33,233 nt of DNA from Phycisphaerae bacterium (GTDB lineage: Bacteria > Planctomycetota > Phycisphaerae > UBA1845 > UTPLA1): assembly GCA_016935885.1 (NCBI GenBank), contig JAFGQA010000481.1:1-33233 (forward strand). The letters are read 5' to 3'. A model generated the notes under the pieces. It had not been told where the DNA came from. It ran no database searches and saw nothing but the letters and a program-made list of their open reading frames with translations. The number at the start of each line of letters is the position of its first letter. Within the stretch, counting starts at the first letter, position 1. This document shows positions 15,664 to 23,868 of this stretch, one piece after another. Both the position numbers and the translations under genes were made by a program.

Positions 15664-18600
15664 ATGAGCGTTCTCACCACCATCGGCGTAGGCTTCCGTA
15701 AGGTCTTCGGTTCCCGAAACGAGCGCCTGCTAAAACGCTATCAGAAACAGGCGGACCTTATCTCCACCTTGGAGGATGACAGCCGCGGTGACTACGACGA
15801 ACGGTTCGCCAAAGCCGTCGCCCAATGGGAGGAAGACCTCGCTGGCGGCGAGGCACCCCCCGACGAGGGTCGGGGGCGCGTGGACCACGAGGGCTTGGAT
15901 CGCGAGGCGGTGTTGCAGAGGATTCGCGTCGAACTCAGCCAGGACCTGCGAGACCGGACGGAGGAGCTGCGCCAACGCCTCGCGGACGGCGAGCCGGTTG
16001 AGGACGTCATGCCCGATGCCTTCGCGGTCCTCCGTGAGGCGTCGCGTCGCGCCCAGAATCACCGCCACTTCGACTGCCAGCTCATCGGCGGGCGGGTCCT
16101 CTTCGAGGGCAAGATCGCCGAGATGAAGACCGGCGAGGGCAAGACCATCGTCTGCCACCTCTCGGCGTTCCTGAAGTGCCTCCAGGGGCTGAAGGTTCAC
16201 ATCGTCACGGTCAACGACTACCTCGTCCAGCGCGACGCCGAGTTCGCCAGGCCCATCTTTGAACTCCTCGGCATGACCGTCGGCTACATCCAGTCCCAGG
16301 TCGACCCTGGCGGGCGCGAGGGCATCCGCGCCAGGGAATACGCATGCAACATCACTTACGGCACCAACAACGAGTTCGGTTTCGACTACCTCCGGGACAA
16401 CATGAAGACCACGCTCGAGGAACAGGTCCAGGGCCGGCTCGACTTCGCCATCGTCGACGAGGTCGATTCCATCCTCATTGACGAAGCGCGGACCCCGCTC
16501 ATCATCAGCGGCCCGGCGGAGGACGACGTAAACCGCTACCGCACGGCCGATACCGTCGCCAGGGCGTTGCTCGCCAAGCAGGCCGCCGCCAACAACGAGA
16601 CGGCTGGGCGCCTCAAGCAGTGGGGCGACAACCCACCCGAGGCATACACCGCGCTGCCCAAGTTCCATGACGCCTTCAGGAAGTTCAAGTCCGATCCCAA
16701 CTGGATCAACGAGGAGGAGGCGGAGGCCATCGGCCACAAACAGTACTACGTTGTCGCCCGTGAGCGCAAGCAGGTCTCCATCACACACGACGGCGTCACC
16801 GTCGCACAGGAACAGCTCGGCGTCGGCTCGCTCTACGTCGGCGCCAACATGGAATGGCCCCACCTGATCGAGAACGCCCTTCGCGCCCACGTCACATACG
16901 AGTTGGACGTGGACTACGTCGTGAAGGAGGGCGAGGTTATTATCGTGGACTCGTTTACCGGCCGACTCATGCACGGCCGACAGTGGTCTGACGGCCTTCA
17001 CCAGGCGGTCGAGGCCAAGGAGGCGGTTCGCGTCAAGGAGGAGTCCCAGACACTTGCCACGATCACGTTGCAGAACTTCTTCAAGCTCTACACAAACATC
17101 GCCGGCATGACCGGCACGGCCATGACCGAGGCCGACGAGTTCATGAAGATCTACAACCTCGACGTCGTTGCCATCCCCACGAATCGCCCGGTCAACCGGA
17201 TGGACTACCACGACCGCATCTACAAGAGTGTTGACGACAAATACGATGCCATTGTCGAGGAGATCCACGACATCCACACGAAGGGCCGCCCCAACGATCC
17301 CTATGTCCTGGAGCCGGTCCTGCGCAATCTTCGCCCGATCCTGGAGAGCAACGGCCAGTCCACCGAGCTGATCGACAAGGCCCTGAGCGAGTTCGACGGC
17401 GGCCGCGGCGACGGCGGACACATGGCAGACGCCTACGACGACGCCGTGGGAGACCTCGCCCGCGGCAGGCCCATCCTCGTCGGCACCGTGTCCATCGAGA
17501 ACTCCGAGAAGCTCTCGAACCTCCTGACGCGAAAGTACGGTGTCGAGCACGAGGTCCTCAACGCCAAACAGCACGCCCGTGAGGCCGAGATCGTCAAGAA
17601 GGCCGGTGAGACCCACGACACCTCGCGTGGCAAGGAAGTGCGTGGCAACGTGACCATCGCCACGAACATGGCCGGTCGTGGAACCGACATCAAGCTCCAG
17701 AAGGGCGTCGTCTACAAGAAGTGCATCGGCGACCTTGGCCCGCCGGAAAACGGCAACGGCAAACAATACGTCTGGCGGGAACGGGGCGTGATCGGCACGA
17801 AGTGCTGCATCAAGTGCCCCGACTACGACCCCAAGACCAACTGCGCCCACTGTTGGAAGCCCAAGGCAGACCCGCGGTTCCCGGCGATGGGGCGCACCGT
17901 CTGCCCGCTGAACGTCCCCTGCGGCCTGCACATCGTCGGCACCGAGCGACACGAGTCCCGCCGCATCGACAACCAGCTCCGCGGTCGGTCCGGCCGGCAG
18001 GGCGACCCCGGCTCCAGTCGCTTCTTCCTCTCCCTCGGCGATGACCTGCTCAAGATGTTCATGGGTGAATGGATGCTCAAGATGCTCGAGAGGATGGGCT
18101 TCCAGGACGGCATGGCCATCGAGGCGAAGTCCATCAACAAGGGCATCGAACGTGCCCAGAAGAAGGTCGAGGAGAAGAACTTCGGCATCCGCAAGCACCT
18201 CCTCGAATACGATGAGGTCATGGACCACCAGCGAAAGACCTTCTATTCACGGCGCCAGGACATCCTCGAAGCCGCCCGGCCCGGTAGGTCCAGCCTGCTC
18301 GTCAAGGTGATCTGGCGGATGATCGACGACACGATCGACGCCGCCTCGAGGAAGTTCCTCGCCCCGGACTACGGCGCGCAGTGCGTTTGCGACTGGAGCC
18401 GCGGCGAGCTCGAATGCTCGATCGAGCCAAAGCACGTTGACATCCACGACGCCGACGACACCAAGCGGCGCATCCGCGAGGCCGCCAAGGAGGAAGCCCA
18501 GAATCAGATCACCATGACCGTCGGAGAGTACATGGATCCCGATCTCGATCCGAAGCAGTGGGACATCCGTGGCCTGGCCCGCTGGTCGGAGACGCGGTTC

Positions 18601-19728
18601 GCCTCGACCATCACGCAAAACCAACTTCGCAGCATGTCCATGGAGGAGGTTCAACTGCACCTGATCGAGGCTGCTGGACGAAAAATCGACCACTGCGACC
18701 TGACACCCATGGAGAAGTTCCTCGATCCGCTCTACGGGCAGATCACGCTCGTCAATTGGGCCCGGCAGAAGTTCGGCATCGACCTGAGCCTGGACGACTT
18801 CGTGAACCTGCCCAACGAGGAGATCACGAACAAACTCGGTGACGCCGTCCGTGCGGCGTATCGCGATCGCGAGATCCGCTATCCGGTCGAGTGGATCCTT
18901 GAGCGAACCATCCTTCACGATCGGGCTGCCGCGGACAATGCCTACGCCGCCGACGCCCTTGCCCAATGGGCCAACCTCAAGTTCAACCTCGGCTGGACCG
19001 TCGACAACATCCGGGACCGAACGATCAAGGAGGTCGCCGACGAACTCGTCGCGCTGAACAAGGATTACACCACGAACGGCAGACTCGTTGCCGAAGTGGA
19101 CCGTGCGATCGAGAAGGCCCAGATCGCCCGCGAAGGCAATCTTGCCCAGTGGGGGCGGGATCGTTTCGGTCCCGCGTTCGACCAGGAGACCTTCGACGCC
19201 GCCGAAGACCCCCGCGATGCCCTGCTCACCTTCGGTCAGGACCTGCTGCGCCGCGAGCTTACGGCGCTGGAGCGCTATGTCCTGTTGCAGATCTACGATC
19301 AGGCCTGGAAGGAACACATGCACGCCATCGACCTGCTGAAGGAGGCCATTGGCCTACGCGGCTACGCGGAGCAGGACCCCAAGATCGCCTACAAGCGCGA
19401 AGGCTTCCAGATGTTCCAGGAGATGATGGACGGCATCAGGGACAAGGTGACCAGCATCATCTTCCGCGCCCGACTCTCGGACGAGACCGAGGTCCGGAGC
19501 CGCTATCGGCAGGCCAACGCCCAACACGCAGATGCTACGAACCAGGGCTTCACCGGCGTGGGACCGGGCGGCGGCGGTGTCGCGAGGGACCGTGCCGCGG
19601 CCATGCGGGCCCAGGGCGAGCAGAAGGTGGAGACGATCCGCCGCGAGAAACCCAAGGTCGGCCGCAACCAGCCGTGCCCCTGCGGCAGCGGCAAGAAGTA
19701 CAAACACTGCTGCGGCAGGGGAAAATAG
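15664..19728 (+). CDS. secA: Preprotein translocase ATPase SecA (large planctomycete-type)
   Basis: ATP-driven motor that pushes unfolded preproteins through SecYEG. 1354 residues, against about 840-900 in model bacteria. Walker A GEGKT at 157-161, DEVD of motif II near 265, [11 protein letters not shown] after it, the preprotein-binding region, NBD2 with [12 protein letters not shown] near 607 and NMAGRGTDI near 668, and a C-terminal SEC-C zinc motif [15 protein letters not shown] near 1337-1351. Extra parts: an acidic insertion near 555-595, a Cys cluster near 714-752 and four tandem Trp-containing helical modules at about 967-1195. AGGG lies 7 bases before the ATG. It stands alone, convergent with the next gene. 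Confidence 0.97.
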   Translation: MSVLTTIGVGFRKVFGSRNERLLKRYQKQADLISTLEDDSRGDYDERFAKAVAQWEEDLAGGEAPPDEGRGRVDHEGLDREAVLQRIRVELSQDLRDRTEELRQRLADGEPVEDVMPDAFAVLREASRRAQNHRHFDCQLIGGRVLFEGKIAEMKTGEGKTIVCHLSAFLKCLQGLKVHIVTVNDYLVQRDAEFARPIFELLGMTVGYIQSQVDPGGREGIRAREYACNITYGTNNEFGFDYLRDNMKTTLEEQVQGRLDFAIVDEVDSILIDEARTPLIISGPAEDDVNRYRTADTVARALLAKQAAANNETAGRLKQWGDNPPEAYTALPKFHDAFRKFKSDPNWINEEEAEAIGHKQYYVVARERKQVSITHDGVTVAQEQLGVGSLYVGANMEWPHLIENALRAHVTYELDVDYVVKEGEVIIVDSFTGRLMHGRQWSDGLHQAVEAKEAVRVKEESQTLATITLQNFFKLYTNIAGMTGTAMTEADEFMKIYNLDVVAIPTNRPVNRMDYHDRIYKSVDDKYDAIVEEIHDIHTKGRPNDPYVLEPVLRNLRPILESNGQSTELIDKALSEFDGGRGDGGHMADAYDDAVGDLARGRPILVGTVSIENSEKLSNLLTRKYGVEHEVLNAKQHAREAEIVKKAGETHDTSRGKEVRGNVTIATNMAGRGTDIKLQKGVVYKKCIGDLGPPENGNGKQYVWRERGVIGTKCCIKCPDYDPKTNCAHCWKPKADPRFPAMGRTVCPLNVPCGLHIVGTERHESRRIDNQLRGRSGRQGDPGSSRFFLSLGDDLLKMFMGEWMLKMLERMGFQDGMAIEAKSINKGIERAQKKVEEKNFGIRKHLLEYDEVMDHQRKTFYSRRQDILEAARPGRSSLLVKVIWRMIDDTIDAASRKFLAPDYGAQCVCDWSRGELECSIEPKHVDIHDADDTKRRIREAAKEEAQNQITMTVGEYMDPDLDPKQWDIRGLARWSETRFASTITQNQLRSMSMEEVQLHLIEAAGRKIDHCDLTPMEKFLDPLYGQITLVNWARQKFGIDLSLDDFVNLPNEEITNKLGDAVRAAYRDREIRYPVEWILERTILHDRAAADNAYAADALAQWANLKFNLGWTVDNIRDRTIKEVADELVALNKDYTTNGRLVAEVDRAIEKAQIAREGNLAQWGRDRFGPAFDQETFDAAEDPRDALLTFGQDLLRRELTALERYVLLQIYDQAWKEHMHAIDLLKEAIGLRGYAEQDPKIAYKREGFQMFQEMMDGIRDKVTSIIFRARLSDETEVRSRYRQANAQHADATNQGFTGVGPGGGGVARDRAAAMRAQGEQKVETIRREKPKVGRNQPCPCGSGKKYKHCCGRGK

Positions 19729-19746
19729 CGCAAAGGAACCGTTGTC

Positions 19747-20904
19747 TCACGGCACCAGGCACGCGTCGGACTTGCCGCCCAGATTGCAAGACGTGGCGGT
19801 CGGCGCGGCACTGCCGGGGTCGACGGTTGTGCTCCCTCCGCCGGCGTGCACGGTGTAACAGTTGTCCTGGCCGCGAGAGAGCCTCAACGCCGCGGCAACC
19901 CTTCCGGACAAGCCGACGTCCGGCCCCTTCTCGAAAGCCACGTGACCGTCCTGGTACAGGACGTTCTGACCTTCGCGGTTGGTGTGGTTCACGCTATTGC
20001 CACGGAACTGCGATTGCCGGTCAGACGCGAACGTGCCGCCCGGCATGCCGCCTTTGATGTAAGGATTGGCGTCGGCCATGATCGGAAACGCGGGGTCTGA
20101 AGAAGTGCCGATGGTGCGGCGATTCGGGTCGTGCTGGTATTGATAGGCGTAGCTCAGATTGATCGGGCTCAGAAAGTCGTAGTATGCCTCGGTGTCCCAC
20201 GCCCATGCCGTGTCTTCAACGTCGATCGTGCTCGGGCAAATGAACAGCTTGGGCATGGCGTTGTTCGCACGAATGACGGCCCACATGTCGACCGTCGGAG
20301 ACGGTGTTTCATAGATCGACGGCCCGCCGGTGCGCATCGCCGGATCGAAGACGACCATGGCCCCGTCGTTCTGCTCGCGCGCCGCGCCAATCGCCGGAAA
20401 CGTGTACGGCTCATCCTGAGCATAGATATACATCGCCTGCCCGATGCCGCGAAGATTGGCCGCGCAGACCGTCCGCTTCGACAATTCGCGGGCGCGAGAC
20501 AGCGAAGGAAGCAGAATCGAGATCATCAGCGCGACGCTAAAAATGCTTGCCCCACCCGTGCAGATCCCGGCGATCGCCAGCCCGCGACCGCCGTACCGCT
20601 CCGGGTGGCTCGAGCTTCTGTTCAGCGCGACGATGCCCAGGATGATGCCGACAATCCCAAGGGGCATGCAGGCGACAATGCCTACGATCCCACAGACCAA
20701 CGCGCCAATCGCCATACCTTTGCTGACTGGCCCTTCCGGCCCGGTGGAATATGGCATCGTCACCGGTTTCTGCGCGGCCGGCATCGACGCGTCGCCGGGC
20801 ACCGAGACAACCTGATTGCAAAGCGGGCACTGAACTTGCGTCCCGGCTGAGACGTCCGCGGAAATCACTTGCCCGCACGCCGGACACGGAAACGTCGTTC
20901 CCAC
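19747..20904 (-). CDS. Zinc-ribbon, DUF4190-like, pseudopilin-type protein
   Basis: 385 residues from GTG at 20904 (AGGAG 6 bases upstream). Two CxxC pairs at 7-10 and 26-29 form a zinc ribbon. Two or three membrane segments follow (about 63-92 with repeated GIVGI, and 108-130), like DUF4190. From about 134 the protein resembles the DUF1559/type II pseudopilin-like proteins abundant in planctomycetes: LPSLSRARELSKRTVCAANL, later HTNREGQNVLYQDGHV near 306-321, a variant of the H-x-DG signature. Probably inner-membrane with a large extracytoplasmic domain; the role is unknown. Its stop is 18 bases from the secA stop, on the opposite strand. Confidence 0.85.
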   Translation of the reverse strand: MGTTFPCPACGQVISADVSAGTQVQCPLCNQVVSVPGDASMPAAQKPVTMPYSTGPEGPVSKGMAIGALVCGIVGIVACMPLGIVGIILGIVALNRSSSHPERYGGRGLAIAGICTGGASIFSVALMISILLPSLSRARELSKRTVCAANLRGIGQAMYIYAQDEPYTFPAIGAAREQNDGAMVVFDPAMRTGGPSIYETPSPTVDMWAVIRANNAMPKLFICPSTIDVEDTAWAWDTEAYYDFLSPINLSYAYQYQHDPNRRTIGTSSDPAFPIMADANPYIKGGMPGGTFASDRQSQFRGNSVNHTNREGQNVLYQDGHVAFEKGPDVGLSGRVAAALRLSRGQDNCYTVHAGGGSTTVDPGSAAPTATSCNLGGKSDACLVP

Positions 20905-21062
20905 GATCTGCTCCTATCCAAACGCGAAGCCGCTATAGCGACCCAACAGGGGCTTTCATGCTATCACACGTCAGCATAAGTGTACAACCGTCCGGATCAA
21001 GCCGGCCTCGCGTGGCGGATCAAGCCGGCTCCCCGTAGATCCGTGACGGTTCGGGTGGGTGC

Positions 21063-21085
21063 CACTGGCAGCTTGCCTGCCAGTG
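21063..21085 (+). repeat. REP-like hairpin, copy 1
   Basis: CACTGGCAG (21063-21071) pairs perfectly with CTGCCAGTG (21077-21085) around loop CTTGC. It is preceded by GGGTGC and by ATCCGTGAC, as is the cluster at 27.6 kb. Non-coding and interspersed. Confidence 0.75.
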
Positions 21086-21189
21086 TCTATTGCCCCATGC
21101 GCCCGCCGGAGAGACCGCACAGACGGACATGCCTCCCCTGGCACCGTGAACCGGCTCGCCCTCCCGCTTCGAGGTTACACGCAGGATCG

Positions 21190-21204
21190 AATGCCGCCGG
21201 AGGT
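21190..21204 (-). repeat. 15-bp interspersed repeat copy, one mismatch
   Basis: On the minus strand it reads ACCTCCGGCGGCATT, one base different from the copies at 12536 and 27586. Confidence 0.5.
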
Positions 21205-21264
21205 AGCACCGGCCTGCCTCCCATGGCGACGATCTTGCCCAAAGCAGTTCACGCTTGCCTGCGA

Positions 21265-21319
21265 CTGTGGCACGGGCGCCTCGCCCCTGAATCCACCGCC
21301 TTTGGCGGCGGTGCCACAG
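21265..21319 (+). repeat. Predicted three-way-junction element
   Basis: Outer arms CTGTGGCAC (21265-21273) and GTGCCACAG (21311-21319) are perfectly complementary over 9 bp. Between them lie two closed hairpins: GGGCG/CGCCC with loop CCT (21274-21286) and CCGCC/GGCGG with loop TTT (21296-21308). The outer arm shares the GTGCCAC core with the REP-like hairpins nearby. No coding role. Confidence 0.6.
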
Positions 21320-21557
21320 GTGCATCCAACCGTGAAGTGCTCTGTACTGGACGTTCTTCCGAAGCCTGGGCGATGCTCGGACGTGGAGCCGCGCGCTTCA
21401 ATCCGCGACGTCTCGCGAGGTCCATCCCGCGAGGTCTCGCGCGGTCTATCGAATACGTGTCGGACGCTCAGCCTTTGTGAATGACCGCACGAGCGAGCTG
21501 AAGCACGTGGCTCTTTGGCGTCATGCCCTGGCTCAGAAACGAATCGGTCGCTTTGAG

Positions 21558-23459
21558 TCAGGGGAATAGCGCGGCATTGACATAGCCTTGGATATCGAGG
21601 CCGTCCACCTTCTCGTCGTCGTTCATGTCCGCCAAGCAGACGTGGGCGGGATGAACAGGGTTGCCCAGCAGGGCGGCGACGAAGTCGGGTATGGTCAGGG
21701 GGACGCAGATCGCGCCGCCATTGGCGTCGCGGTAGACCGCCTTGAATTCAGCCCAGTCTTCGCAATCCACGTCGCCGTCGAAGTCGAGGTCAAACGTCGC
21801 GCACTCGTGCGGCTCGACCGTGACCAATCCAACCATGCCGGCGACAAGATCACCCGGTGCGTCGCTGAAGTAGTGATAGATGCTGCCACCTCTCGGATAC
21901 AGATTCAGGAGCGGCTCATCGAACGTGACGTCGAACGTGGTAGGTGGATACTCCGGCGGACCGGAGCGGAACACACCATCGAACGTACCATCCTCCCCGC
22001 TGACCACACTGTGTGGCCCATCGATCCAGATCCAATGGATCGTGTCGCCGGTCTCGACCGTGATCTGATCGGGCGTGAAGCCAGGGCCGGGTCCGACCTC
22101 GACGTCCAACGTGGCGACACCGTTCGTATCGTACGACACGCCATCGCCGCTGTAGCACCCCTCGAAGGCGTCGCAATCGGCGCTCGTCAGCGTGCCGTTC
22201 TTGTCGTAGTCGCCGGGCCAAACCAGGAAGATGGCGTGGTCGTAGACGTCCGCGACAGGGTCACTGGTGACGGTCAATTCCAGGCAATCAACGCTATCCG
22301 CCATCCCCTCAAGGCCAAGCGCGACCGCTGGCAGGAAGACATAGAAACCACCCTCTCCGAAAGAGGCGAGGATATCCGCGGCGCTGAGTTTCCACACGTT
22401 GAGGCTCGGAGAACCCGGCGCCAAGGAAAACAGAATCTGATCCACGCCAGGATCAAGCGTGCCGTCGCCATCCTCGTCGAAGACGATCAGGGCATCGATG
22501 TCATCTCCTCCAGGGGGGCCAATCAAGCCCAGATCGAATACCGCATCAGCGTAAAGGACCGGCTCGTCGGCGATGGAAGGATCATGGGCCAGGAAGACGT
22601 CGGCACCACTCTCACCAGGCAGCGAACCTTGCAGTGATGGGCTGTCAGCGGTCACGGTGAAGAAAAGCCCCGGATCGCTCCCCCCCCTGCCGGAACCCGG
22701 CGGGTATGCCGTGGCATCCGAATTGTCGGCGCCACCGCTACTGCCGCTACCGGTGTCGCGCAGGCACAGAAACGACCTGCCCTTGGCGCCACCTTGCTGG
22801 ACCGGCGCCGCCTCGGGCGACAAGTCCTTATCCACACCGCCGGTGTCACCCTGGTTGACACACAGCGTGTTGTTGTTGGCCCGCCCTCGATCGAGCCGCT
22901 GGGGCAGGTTGACACACGGGGTCACGTTCTGCGAACGGTCACCACCGCGCGGTGCATGGCGGTCCTGGCGCCTGAACGCGTCCAACGTCATGTACAGGTC
23001 GCCCGGCACTTGGTGGCGGAGCGCCTGGTCGGAGACGTTGAAGGGGCGATTCGAGCCAACGAGCCCTGAATCGGGAGGGACGGCCCCCACGCTGAGTCGG
23101 TGGACGCCGAACAGCAGGAGGAAGTCCTGTGTGAATCCCACCGTTTCCGCACGGTTGTAGGATATGCCGTCGAGGTCATCATCCCCGTCGTACAGTCCGA
23201 GATTCGTGCCAGGATACTTGACGGTCGGCCCCGGCTTCTCCAGGACGTCGGCCGCGGTAACGAAACCGTTAACCGATAGAGGTGAATCGCGATCGACGGA
23301 GAAGTGAGGCGCTGGCAGGGGGTCTTCCGCGTGTGGTTGAGCCACGACGGCAGGAGATAAGAGCAGTAGCAAGAGGGACATCAGGTGGATTGGCCATCGA
23401 CGATTAACGAAATGACGAAGGCCGAAATCAGGTAAACCGGAATCTTCGATGACTGACAT
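21558..23459 (-). CDS. Exported protein with dockerin-like repeats and degenerate cupredoxin domain
   Basis: 633 residues. A long N-region and hydrophobic core (MSLLLLLLSPAVVAQ near 27-41) form a signal peptide. Residues about 50-400 are unrecognised and Gly/Asp-rich. EF-hand/dockerin-like Ca sites occur at about 412-440 (PGDYDKNGTLTSADC), 556-580 (DLDFDGDVDCEDWAEF) and 608-632 (ADMNDDEKVDGLDIQGY). A cupredoxin-like domain lies between the first two (about 450-548), with a His in GPHSVV, but the usual Cys-x-x-His ligand pair is absent (YHYFSDAPGDLVAGM), so type-1 copper is unlikely. Start 23459 has GGGAG 9 bases upstream. Probably a secreted or surface protein. Confidence 0.75.
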   Translation of the reverse strand: MSVIEDSGLPDFGLRHFVNRRWPIHLMSLLLLLLSPAVVAQPHAEDPLPAPHFSVDRDSPLSVNGFVTAADVLEKPGPTVKYPGTNLGLYDGDDDLDGISYNRAETVGFTQDFLLLFGVHRLSVGAVPPDSGLVGSNRPFNVSDQALRHQVPGDLYMTLDAFRRQDRHAPRGGDRSQNVTPCVNLPQRLDRGRANNNTLCVNQGDTGGVDKDLSPEAAPVQQGGAKGRSFLCLRDTGSGSSGGADNSDATAYPPGSGRGGSDPGLFFTVTADSPSLQGSLPGESGADVFLAHDPSIADEPVLYADAVFDLGLIGPPGGDDIDALIVFDEDGDGTLDPGVDQILFSLAPGSPSLNVWKLSAADILASFGEGGFYVFLPAVALGLEGMADSVDCLELTVTSDPVADVYDHAIFLVWPGDYDKNGTLTSADCDAFEGCYSGDGVSYDTNGVATLDVEVGPGPGFTPDQITVETGDTIHWIWIDGPHSVVSGEDGTFDGVFRSGPPEYPPTTFDVTFDEPLLNLYPRGGSIYHYFSDAPGDLVAGMVGLVTVEPHECATFDLDFDGDVDCEDWAEFKAVYRDANGGAICVPLTIPDFVAALLGNPVHPAHVCLADMNDDEKVDGLDIQGYVNAALFP

Positions 23460-23868
23460 CGCTTCTCACTCCCGGGTCGGCCGGTGTCAGGAGCTTCCCT
23501 GCCGCCATTCCCCCGCCCGATCAAGCGTATCTCGTGAAGCGTCTCTCGCCCGACGCTTCATAGGTCACGCCAAATGTGTTCGACGCGCTCCATTATACTC
23601 GATCTCTCCCAGTGGAGGACGTATGAGACTGCCGGGCGGCCACAACTTTTTCCGGGATTCGGCCGAGCTGGGTCTCGATCCGCTTGTGCTGTGACGGGAC
23701 TCAAGTGGTGGGTGGGCCGGTGCCACTGCCTTGCGAGCAGCGGTTTCAGTGGTTTCTGTTCACACCAGCCGAGGCAACGCACTTCTTGCAAAGCAGGGGC
23801 ATACGGGACAGAACGCTGGCAAACATGCCGACATTCATGCGACCCGTCGAACCGGGCGTGTCGGAGCA
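23460..23868. other. Intergenic region with degenerate hairpin repeat
   Basis: About 410 bases between two minus-strand genes, no gene recognised. At about 23723-23742 CCACTG and CAGTGG form inverted arms around a 18-base centre, in the context GGTGCCACTGCC, a diverged copy of the REP-like family. Confidence 0.45.

Larger units (their letters stand above)
20905..21557. other. Repeat-rich intergenic region, no gene recognised
   Basis: 650 bases between two minus-strand genes. It holds a 13-base direct repeat GGATCAAGCCGGC at 20994-21006 and 21017-21029, a hairpin repeat at 21063-21085, a reverse copy of a 15-bp repeat at 21190-21204, a predicted three-armed structure at 21265-21319 and a CGCGAGGTC-rich stretch at about 21405-21445. 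Open frames here read through these repeats and are not believed. Confidence 0.6.

Noticed and set aside
15730..18228. An 832-codon open frame on the strand opposite secA
   Set aside because: It mirrors secA codon by codon, is rich in Val, Leu, Asp and His as expected for a GC-rich antisense frame, and has no ribosome site or family resemblance.
20980..21480. Proline- and arginine-rich frames in the 21 kb intergenic region
   Set aside because: They run through repeats and hairpins, with no ribosome site and no family resemblance.
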